Shown here: positions 22,555-28,360 of the stretch, piece after piece
Layout: each line of letters starts with the position of its first letter
Numbering within the stretch: the first letter of the stretch is position 1
Source: JAKFWI01 sp031398975
Lineage (GTDB): Bacteria; Pseudomonadota; Alphaproteobacteria; Caulobacterales; Aquidulcibacteraceae
DNA length: 28,360 bases
NCBI GenBank assembly: GCA_031398975.1
Contig: JANNOI010000050.1
Span: 1 to 28,360, forward strand
Reading direction: 5' to 3'
Made by a program: the position numbers and the translations under genes
The notes under the pieces: model-generated
The model's database searches: none
Told to the model about the DNA's origin: nothing
The model's input: the letters and a program-made list of their open reading frames with translations, nothing else

Positions 22555-23030
22555 TGGCGGGCGCGCTCTCCCCCCGCACGCGTCGGCGCCGCGGCGCGCG
22601 TCGCGGCTATCAGAGCGAGATCAACGTCACCCCGTTCGTGGACGTGATGCTAGTGCTGCTGATCGTGTTCATGGTCACCGCTCCGATGCTGACGGCGGGC
22701 GTCCCGCTCAAGCTGCCCAATGTGGAGGCCCGCCCCCTGCCGGCCGAGCAGCGGCCGCTGACGGTTTCCGTCCAGGCCGATGGCGCGATCTTCCTGCAGG
22801 AGACCGCCATCGAGCTTGACGCACTGTTGCCCCGGCTTCAGGCGCTGGCTGGGGAAGGGTATACCCAGCGCATCTTTATCCGCGCCGACGCGTCGGCCGC
22901 GTACGGGCGGGTGGCGGAGGTGATGGCGACGATGAACGCGGCCGGCTATCGCAATCTGGGCCTCGTCACCGATCCGCTGCGCGCCAAGGCTTCGAACAGG
23001 CCCGATAGCGCGCCGGACGGGGAGCCTTGA
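22554..23030 (+). CDS. tolR: Tol-Pal system subunit TolR
   Basis: Partner of TolQ in the proton-driven motor; related to ExbD. The 158 residues have an Arg-rich cytosolic start, one membrane segment (about 25-47), and a periplasmic domain. The proton-carrying Asp is D30 in the motif SEINVTPFVDVMLVLLIVF. The periplasmic part has VEARPLPAEQRPLTVSVQADG and IRADASAAYGRVAEVMATM. It starts with ATG overlapping the tolQ stop (TGATG), which suggests translational coupling. A longer open frame runs left through tolQ but is a shadow. Confidence 0.96.
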   Translation: MAGALSPRTRRRRGARRGYQSEINVTPFVDVMLVLLIVFMVTAPMLTAGVPLKLPNVEARPLPAEQRPLTVSVQADGAIFLQETAIELDALLPRLQALAGEGYTQRIFIRADASAAYGRVAEVMATMNAAGYRNLGLVTDPLRAKASNRPDSAPDGEP

Positions 23031-23034
23031 GCGG

Positions 23035-23808
23035 GTGCGGTTTGGCTGGATCCTCTCGCCCGCCGCCCATGCCGGTCTCATTGCGGGCGTTCTGGCGTGG
23101 CCGTCGCTGTTTGCGCCGCCGCTGCCGGAGCTGTCGCCTGACAGCGCGATCGTGCCCGTCGATGTCGTAACGTTCGCGGACAAGTCGAACGTCAAGGCGG
23201 TGGGGGCGGTCGCGCCGAAAAGCGAGGAGCCGCCCCAGCCGGAGCCGGAGGGCGCGCCCCAGCCGAAGGAAGAAGCCGCCGCCCCCGAACCCGAAGCGCT
23301 CGCCGAGGCCGACGCCCCGCCCGTCAAAAAGCCCGAGAAGAAGGCGGAAAAGCCCAAGCGCGACAAGCTCGATTTCGATCAGCTCGCGCTGCTGCTGGAT
23401 CGCTCCGCGCCGGACGCCGGCCAGCGCCGGCCCCAATCGAGCCCCGACGCCGCGCCCGGGGACACCCCGCGCCAGGCCTTTGGCGGGCAGGAGGCGCTGA
23501 CCGTCTCCGAACGCGACGCCCTGCGCGCGCAATTGCGCGAATGCTGGCGTTCGCCGGTGGATATGCCTAATCCCGAGCGGCTGATCGTGCGGGTGCGCAT
23601 CGAGCTGAACCGCGACGGCTCGCTCGCGCGCCAGCCTCAGCCCGTCTCTCCCGCCAATCCCGCCAGCGCCGATCCGCCCCTGCGCGTGGCTGCGGAGAAC
23701 GCGCTGCGCGCGGTGCGCGTCTGCGCGCCGTTCACGCTGCCGCCGGAAAAATACGAACGCTGGCGCGAGATCATCTTCACCTTCGACCCCCGCGAGATGG
23801 TGCAGTGA
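23035..23808 (+). CDS. tolA: TolA, inner-membrane anchor of the Tol-Pal bridge
   Basis: Trans-envelope protein that reaches from the TolQR motor to Pal and TolB at the outer membrane. The 257 residues have one N-terminal membrane helix (about 8-30), a Pro/Glu/Lys/Ala-rich middle (about 60-115, with QPEPEGAPQPKEE and VKKPEKKAEKPKRDKL), and a C-terminal TolA domain with LRAQLRECWRSP, ERLIVRVRIELNRDGSL, AAENALRAVRVCAPF and two cysteines that could pair. The middle is far shorter than the long helix of E. coli TolA, as is common in alphaproteobacteria. Start is GTG, four bases after tolR. Confidence 0.93.
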   Translation: MRFGWILSPAAHAGLIAGVLAWPSLFAPPLPELSPDSAIVPVDVVTFADKSNVKAVGAVAPKSEEPPQPEPEGAPQPKEEAAAPEPEALAEADAPPVKKPEKKAEKPKRDKLDFDQLALLLDRSAPDAGQRRPQSSPDAAPGDTPRQAFGGQEALTVSERDALRAQLRECWRSPVDMPNPERLIVRVRIELNRDGSLARQPQPVSPANPASADPPLRVAAENALRAVRVCAPFTLPPEKYERWREIIFTFDPREMVQ

Positions 23809-23852
23809 CCGCTCGCGCCCCCGCACGCCCCCGCCTCCCGGAGCACGCCCCC

Positions 23853-25172
23853 ATGTCCGCCCTTCGCCGTCTGATTGCGCTTGTTTTCGCCGCCTGCCTC
23901 GCCGCGCTGGCGCCGGCCCCGGCCTTCGCCGCGCTCGAGGTCGATATTACGCGCGGCCATTTGAACCCGATGCCGGTGGCGGTGCCCGATTTCGCCGCCC
24001 CGGGCGGGGGAGGGGGCCAGATCGGCAAGGACGTCGCGCGGGTGGTGCGGGCCAATCTCGAACGCTCGGGCCTGTTCCGCTCCATCAATCCGGAAGCCTT
24101 CATCGAAAAGATCGGCGATGTGAACCAGACGCCGCGCTTCCCCGATTGGCGCATCGTCAACGCCCAGGCTCTGGTGGCGGGCCAGTCCACGCCGCTGCCG
24201 GACGGGCGCGTGCGCATCGAGTTCCGGCTCTGGGACGTCTCGGGCGAGAATGCGGTGGTGGGGCGCCAGTACGCCACGACGCCGGAGAATTGGCGGCGCA
24301 TCGCGCACAAGATCTCGGACGAGGTCTATAAGCAATTGACCGGCGAGAACGGCTATTTCGACACCCGCGTGGTGTTCGTCGCCGAGAGCGGCCCCCGCAC
24401 CCGGCGCACCAAGCGGCTCGCGATAATGGATCAGGACGGCGCCAATCCGAGCTTCCTCACCTCCGGCGATTACCAGGTGCTGACGCCGCGCTTCTCCCCC
24501 ACCACCCAGCAGATCACCTACATGTCCTACGAGACGGGCCGCCCGCGGGTGTATCTGTTCAACCTCGAGAATTCCCGCCAGGAAGTGCTGGGCGACTTCC
24601 CCAGCATGACGTTCGCGCCGCGTTTCACGCCGGACGGGGCGGCGGTGCTGCTGACCCAGGAGGCGGGCGGCAATTCCGACATCTACCGCATGGATCTGCG
24701 CCGCCGGCGGCTCGAGCGGCTCACCAACCATCCGGGCATCGACACCTCCCCCTCGGCCTCGCCCGACGGCGCCCAGATCGTGTTCAATTCCGACCGCGGC
24801 GGGGCGCCCCAGCTTTACGTGATGGGCGCCGACGGCTCCAATCCAAAGCGGGTGAGTTTCGGCGAGGGCCGCTACATGACGCCGGTCTGGTCCCCGCGCG
24901 GGGACCTGATCGCCTTCACCAAGCAAACCGGCGGGCGGTTCGCGATCGGGGTGATGCGGCCGGACGGATCGGGCGAGCGGATTTTGAGCGAATCCTATCT
25001 CGACGAGGGCCCCACATGGTCTCCCAATGGGCGCGTGATCATGTTCTTCCGCGAGGCGCGCCCGGGCGCGGGGCCCAGCATCTGGTCGGTTGATCTCACA
25101 GGGCAAAATCTGCGTCGCGTGCAGACGCCCGGAGATGCATCCGATCCTGCCTGGTCACCGCTTCTGCCCTGA
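23853..25172 (+). CDS. tolB: Tol-Pal system beta-propeller protein TolB
   Basis: Periplasmic protein that binds Pal and is released by TolA during envelope constriction. The 439 residues begin with a signal peptide (MSALRRLIALVFAACLAALAPAPAFA, about 26 residues), then the alpha/beta N-terminal domain (VAVPDFAAPGGGGGQIGKDVA, FRSINPEAFIEK) and a six-bladed propeller with repeats of the type PRFSPTTQQITYMSYETGRPRVYLFNL, SPDGAQIVFNSDRGG and SPRGDLIAFTKQTGG. GGAG lies 9 bases before this ATG. A GTG at 23805 overlaps the tolA stop and could extend the protein by 16 residues, but it would bury the signal peptide. Confidence 0.96.
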   Translation: MSALRRLIALVFAACLAALAPAPAFAALEVDITRGHLNPMPVAVPDFAAPGGGGGQIGKDVARVVRANLERSGLFRSINPEAFIEKIGDVNQTPRFPDWRIVNAQALVAGQSTPLPDGRVRIEFRLWDVSGENAVVGRQYATTPENWRRIAHKISDEVYKQLTGENGYFDTRVVFVAESGPRTRRTKRLAIMDQDGANPSFLTSGDYQVLTPRFSPTTQQITYMSYETGRPRVYLFNLENSRQEVLGDFPSMTFAPRFTPDGAAVLLTQEAGGNSDIYRMDLRRRRLERLTNHPGIDTSPSASPDGAQIVFNSDRGGAPQLYVMGADGSNPKRVSFGEGRYMTPVWSPRGDLIAFTKQTGGRFAIGVMRPDGSGERILSESYLDEGPTWSPNGRVIMFFREARPGAGPSIWSVDLTGQNLRRVQTPGDASDPAWSPLLP

Positions 25173-25187
25173 TTTCAGCTGCTGCGA

Positions 25188-25219
25188 CCCTTGAAGGGCG
25201 TTAACGCGGCCCGTATGGT
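25188..25219 (+). promoter_or_regulatory. Possible promoter of pal
   Basis: TTGAAG (25191-25196) and TATGGT (25214-25219) are 17 bases apart, a fair sigma-70 match, between the tolB stop and the pal start. The -35 element is part of an 11-base inverted repeat, CCCTT-G-AAGGG (25188-25198), that could also be an operator. The rest of the 177-base gap shows nothing else I can name. Confidence 0.42.
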
Positions 25220-25349
25220 CCGGGCGCGATTCGGGGGATGTGGACGCCGGTTCGGCTCCAGCTTCGCAGCAGGTAAAATCAGCCAGGTGTTCAGAAGGCC
25301 GGGCGCCCGTGGTCACGGCGCCAGTCGTATGACGGAAAGGGACGATCCC

Positions 25350-25871
25350 ATGCGCAACACCATGAAACTCGCCGCCACCGCCGCTCTTGTCGCCTTGTCG
25401 GCGTGCGCCAGCAAGCCGGAGCCGGCTCCGGAGCCGGTGGTCACCGCCCCGCCGCCCCCGGCCGCGGCCCCGTCCGCGCCGCTGGCCTCGGGCCCCGCCG
25501 CGGGCTCGGTGGAGGATTTCCGCGTCTCGGTGGGAGACCGGGTGTTCTTCGACGTGGACCAGCACACCCTGCGCGAGGACGCGCGCGATACGCTGGCCAA
25601 ACAGGCCGCCTGGCTCACCCAATATCCGAGCGTGAAAGTGCTCGTGGCCGGCAGCGCCGATGAGCGCGGCACCCGCGAATATAACCTCGCCCTCGGCGCC
25701 CGCCGCGCAGCCTCGACCAAGGATTTCCTGGTCAGCGCCGGCGTCCAGCCCAGCCGCATCGAGACCGTGTCCTACGGCAAGGAGCGCCCGATCGACGCCC
25801 GCTCCACCGAGGAGGCCTGGTCCTTGAACCGCAACTCCCACACCCAGATCGTGTCCGGCGCGGTAGGCTGA
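25350..25871 (+). CDS. pal: Peptidoglycan-associated lipoprotein Pal
   Basis: Outer-membrane lipoprotein that grips peptidoglycan and TolB. The 173 residues have a lipoprotein signal with lipobox LSAC (C19), a Pro/Ala-rich tether (about 24-50), and an OmpA-like domain with VFFDVDQHTLREDARDTL, VLVAGSADERGTREYNLALGARRA and the diaminopimelate-binding Asp/Arg pattern. ATG at 25350 gives the shortest good signal; ATG at 25329 in the same frame would add seven polar residues, and no clear ribosome site precedes it. GGAAAGG lies 9 bases before the chosen start. Confidence 0.96.
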   Translation: MRNTMKLAATAALVALSACASKPEPAPEPVVTAPPPPAAAPSAPLASGPAAGSVEDFRVSVGDRVFFDVDQHTLREDARDTLAKQAAWLTQYPSVKVLVAGSADERGTREYNLALGARRAASTKDFLVSAGVQPSRIETVSYGKERPIDARSTEEAWSLNRNSHTQIVSGAVG

Positions 25872-25889
25872 GCGTTTGCTCTGAACCCG

Positions 25890-25946
25890 GTGCGGGGTGA
25901 ACAGTGCGGGGTGCGGGCGGGCGCGGCTCGCGCGCGCCCCGCGCCC
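25890..25946 (+). repeat. G-rich repeats and hairpin between pal and cpoB
   Basis: GTGCGGGG occurs at 25890 and 25904 and again, less one base, at 25911. It is followed by an 8-base-pair stem (GGGCGCGG 25919-25926 with CCGCGCCC 25939-25946, 12-base loop). Without a U tract this may reduce read-through from pal to cpoB or form a leader structure of cpoB; I cannot tell which. Confidence 0.4.
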
Positions 25947-25996
25947 CATTTCCGCCCGGCTGCGCCGGCAAAGTCGTGCGTATGATGAAACGCCTC

Positions 25997-26061
25997 ATGA
26001 CGGAAAGCCTCATGACGGAACAGCGCATGACGGGACGGGGCATGACGGCACGGGGCATGAA
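25997..26061 (+). repeat. 15-base minisatellite at the 5' end of cpoB
   Basis: Four consecutive 15-base units start with ATGACGG (25997, 26012, 26027, 26042) and a fifth begins ATGA at 26057. All are in frame with cpoB and would read MTESL, MTEQR, MTGRG, MTARG, MKRM. Each unit offers a start codon and GGAA or GGGG just before the next one. Confidence 0.85.
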
Positions 26062-26890
26062 AAGAATGCACCGCGCGACGCTCACGGCGGTTTTGTGCGC
26101 CTTGGCCATGGCGGGGGAGGCGTTGGTCCCCGCCCAGGCGCAAACCCCGTTGACGCCGGTGGCGCCCGATCCCGCGATCTCGCAATGGCAATCCCAGGTG
26201 GCGAGCCTCGAGCAGGAATTGCGCCGGCTGACGAGCGATAACGAAAAGCTCGATTTCGAACTGCGCAAGGCCAATGCCGAAATTGTCCGGCTGACGAAAG
26301 AGCGCGACGACGCCATCGCCCAGGGCGGCGGCGGTGGCCTGCCGGCCGGGCAGGGCGCAGCACTCGCCCCGGCCCCCGCGCCCGCGCCGCCCCGGGCGGG
26401 CGCGCCGATGCGTGCGGCGAACCCCGCCCCGACCGGGCCGGCCCTCACCTCTCTCGACCCTCCGCCCCCTGCTCCGGGCGCCGCGAACGCCGGCGCGCCG
26501 GCGGACGCCCCGGAGGCGTTCCGGAAGGCGCGCGAGCTCGTTTTCGCCAGCCGCTTCGCGGAGGCGCGGCCCGCTTTGAGCAGCTTCCTGCAGACCTATC
26601 CCGCCGCCGCGGAGGCGCCGGAGGCGCGGTATTGGCTGGGCCGCACGCTCCTGGCCCAGAACGCCCCCGTCGAGGCCGCCAAGCAATTCATGGACGTGGT
26701 GAAACGAAACCCGGGCGCGGCGCGCGCCCCGGATTCGATGCTGCTCCTGGGCGTGTCCCTGAAGCGGATGGGCGAGAAGGACCAGGCCTGCGCGACCTTC
26801 CGCGAGCTCAGCACGCGCTTCCCCAAGGCGGCCCCGAACGTGAAGGAAAGCGCGTTGCGCGAATTGCGCGCCGCCGGCTGCTCCGGGTGA
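26057..26890 (+). CDS. cpoB: Tol-Pal coordinator protein CpoB (YbgF)
   Basis: Periplasmic protein that coordinates peptidoglycan synthesis with outer-membrane constriction through TolA and PBP1B in E. coli. From ATG 26057 the 277 residues give a clean signal peptide (MKRMHRATLTAVLCALAMAG to PAQA), a short coiled coil (ISQWQSQVASLEQELRRL to IVRLTKERDDAI), a Gly/Pro/Ala linker of about 60 residues, and three TPR-like repeats (AFRKARELVFASRFAEA, EARYWLGRTLLAQNAPVEAA, PDSMLLLGVSLKRMGEKDQA). The start is uncertain: five earlier in-frame ATGs (25982, 25985, and the 15-base repeats from 25997) could be used. Confidence 0.92.
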   Translation: MKRMHRATLTAVLCALAMAGEALVPAQAQTPLTPVAPDPAISQWQSQVASLEQELRRLTSDNEKLDFELRKANAEIVRLTKERDDAIAQGGGGGLPAGQGAALAPAPAPAPPRAGAPMRAANPAPTGPALTSLDPPPPAPGAANAGAPADAPEAFRKARELVFASRFAEARPALSSFLQTYPAAAEAPEARYWLGRTLLAQNAPVEAAKQFMDVVKRNPGAARAPDSMLLLGVSLKRMGEKDQACATFRELSTRFPKAAPNVKESALRELRAAGCSG

Positions 26891-27465
26891 GGGCGCGCCC
26901 GCCCTTCGCCGCGGCGTTCCTCGCCACGCTGATCGCGGGCCTCGCCCCCGCGGCCGCGCAGCAGGACCCCGCCATCATCCTAACGGATGAAGCCATCGGC
27001 CCCCGGGCCTACGCCACGCCGGCCCCGAAGGCCGCGCCCGCCGCCCCGGCCGCGCAGACCCGCTCGAGCCTGAACGCTGCGAGCCTCGCGGCCGCCCTGC
27101 GCCGCGCAGGCTACGAGGCCGAAATCAAGCCCGCCCGCGCCGGCGGCGACGAATACGTCATGGCGCGCGGGGCCGGCGGGCAGTTCCAGGCCTTGCTGGG
27201 CCAGTGCGCGCAAGGGCGCTGCAGCGCCGTGCAGCTCTATACCGGCCTCGCGGTCAACCCGAAGCCCAGCTTAGCGACGATCAATGCCTGGAACGCCAAG
27301 GCCCGCTTCGCGCACGCCTATCTGGACGCCGAGGGCGATCCCGTGCTGCAGATGGACCTCGATCTGGACGGCGGCGTCACGGATGCGAGCCTGGACGCCG
27401 CCTTTAAACGCTGGGGCCGCGCGCTTGAGGGTTTCCTCGCCCGCATCGAGGCCGGCGGCGGCTGA
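26887..27465 (+). CDS. Exported YbjN-domain protein
   Basis: A 192-residue protein with an N-terminal Sec signal (RARPPFAAAFLATLIAG to PAAAQQ) and a C-terminal YbjN domain: GQFQALLGQCAQGRCSAVQLYTG, TINAWNAKARFAHAYLDAEGDPVLQMDLDLDGGV, and a closing helix WGRALEGFLARIE. An Ala/Pro-rich linker lies between about residues 40 and 60. Two cysteines (in GQCAQGRC) may form a disulphide. Its GTG start overlaps the cpoB stop (GTGA), so it is translationally coupled to the tol operon. The well-known E. coli YbjN is cytosolic; the exported form is less described. Function is unknown; an envelope role is inferred from position. Confidence 0.85.
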   Translation: MRARPPFAAAFLATLIAGLAPAAAQQDPAIILTDEAIGPRAYATPAPKAAPAAPAAQTRSSLNAASLAAALRRAGYEAEIKPARAGGDEYVMARGAGGQFQALLGQCAQGRCSAVQLYTGLAVNPKPSLATINAWNAKARFAHAYLDAEGDPVLQMDLDLDGGVTDASLDAAFKRWGRALEGFLARIEAGGG

Positions 27466-28360
27466 AGCGCCGCTGATCCTGGGCTATTCCGGGGGCGGGG
27501 ATTCCACCGCCCTTCTCCACCGCCTCGTCGCCGCTGCGCCCGGCCGGGTGATCGCGGCGATCGTGGACCACGGGCTGCGGGAGGGCTCGGCCGCGGAGGC
27601 GCGCGCGGCCGCAGGCTTGGCGCGCGACGCCGGCGCCGACGCCCACATCCTGACGCTGGCCTGGCCGGCCGGGCCCCGGCCTGCGCAGGCGGCCGCGCGC
27701 GCGGGCCGGGTGCGGGCGCTGGCCGGCTTCGCCCGCCTGCACGGGGTTTCGGGGGTCCATCTCGGCCATACGCTGGACGATCAGGCCGAAACGCTGGTGA
27801 TGCGCATCGCCGCAGGCTCCGGCTGGCGGGGCCTTGCGGGCATGGCGGAAGCGGCGCCTGCCCCGGTCTGGCCCGAGGGGCGGGGGATCGTCTGGCGCAG
27901 ACCCCTGCTTGCCCTCCCGCGCGCCGCGCTGCGCCGGGAGCTGAGGGCCCAGGGCGCGGCCTGGATCGAGGACGCCTCGAACACCCGGCTGGCCTTCCAG
28001 CGTGTCCGCGCCCGCGCCTACCTCGCCCGCCAGGACCGGGCGGTTTCGCACCGGCTGGCGGCGCTGGCGCAGCGCCTCGCCCCCCTCGCCGCCGCGCAGG
28101 ACCGCGCCGCCCGCGCACTGATCGCAGCCTGCGCCCGGATCGGGGCCGGGGAGGTCCTGGTGGAGCGCGAAGCCTTCGCCGCTGGCCCGCCCGCCGCCCG
28201 CACGCTCGCGCTGGCCGCCCTGGTCGCTGCGGCGGCGGGGAGCGGGCGCGCGCCGCAGGGCCCCGCGCTCGCCCGGCTGGAGCAGGCGGTGGTGGCGGGC
28301 GCCCCCGGGCGCACCCTGGGCGGCGCGCGGATCCGGATCGGCGCCGGCGCGGCGCGCCTC
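27425..28360 (+). CDS. tilS: tRNA(Ile)-lysidine synthase, cut by window end
   Basis: Modifies the wobble cytidine of tRNA(Ile2) with lysine using ATP, so that it reads AUA instead of AUG. The P-loop SGGGDST lies near residues 21-27, with VDHGLREGSAAEA, the LGHTLDDQAETLVMRI motif, and GSGWRGLAGM following; 312 codons are present and the frame is open at the edge, so the C-terminal domains are incomplete. The start is uncertain: TTG at 27425 gives the usual leader of about 20 residues before the P-loop; ATG at 27383 is also in frame. Either overlaps the YbjN gene. Its place after the tol-pal genes is common in alphaproteobacteria, usually followed by ftsH. Confidence 0.88.
   Translation, partial: MRVSSPASRPAAAEAPLILGYSGGGDSTALLHRLVAAAPGRVIAAIVDHGLREGSAAEARAAAGLARDAGADAHILTLAWPAGPRPAQAAARAGRVRALAGFARLHGVSGVHLGHTLDDQAETLVMRIAAGSGWRGLAGMAEAAPAPVWPEGRGIVWRRPLLALPRAALRRELRAQGAAWIEDASNTRLAFQRVRARAYLARQDRAVSHRLAALAQRLAPLAAAQDRAARALIAACARIGAGEVLVEREAFAAGPPAARTLALAALVAAAAGSGRAPQGPALARLEQAVVAGAPGRTLGGARIRIGAGAARL

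Overview
The window is a GC-rich, gene-dense stretch of chromosomal DNA from an alphaproteobacterium. This rests on family content and gene order: a split proton-translocating transhydrogenase, dnaX-ybaB, zapA-6S RNA-5-FTHF cyclo-ligase, yebC-ruvC-ruvA-ruvB, and ybgC-tolQRAB-pal-cpoB ending in tilS. Two matches to the alphaproteobacterial EcfG general-stress promoter (GGAAC-N16/17-CGTT) agree. Genus cannot be set from the sequence. No phage, insertion sequence, CRISPR array, tRNA or rRNA was recognised.

Layout. 1-2320: end of the transhydrogenase operon (pntA membrane part, a small exported protein of unknown function, pntB). 2327-3763 (minus): polytopic GT-C-like membrane protein. 3996-5969: transketolase. 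5986-7311 (minus): metabolite:proton symporter-type MFS transporter. 7458-9236: gatC-gatA. 9261-13650 (minus strand): gap, pgk, dnaX, ybaB in transcription order. 13775-15234 (plus): coiled-coil protein, zapA, 6S RNA, 5-formyl-THF cyclo-ligase. 15231-16001 (minus): RsuA-family pseudouridine synthase that appears to lack a standard start codon. 16091-20272: yebC, a stand-alone receiver protein behind an EcfG-type promoter, ruvC, a DUF1428 protein, ruvA, an antisense two-helix membrane peptide, ruvB. 20331-21162: csbD (minus) and an EcfG-promoter-driven PPOX-family stress protein (plus). 21245-27465: the Tol-Pal envelope operon with ybgC, tolQ, tolR, tolA, tolB, pal, cpoB and an exported YbjN-family protein. 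27425-end: tilS, cut by the window edge.

The genes are mostly core functions: NADPH supply, central carbon metabolism, Gln-tRNA formation by transamidation, DNA replication and Holliday-junction processing, division (ZapA, Tol-Pal) and RNA modification. The less ordinary parts are small genes placed inside conserved operons (pnt, ruv, tol), two likely general-stress promoters, in-frame minisatellites in the signal-peptide regions of two exported proteins, and the missing canonical start of the pseudouridine synthase. I found no convincing new multi-gene system; all intergenic stretches are below about 240 bases.
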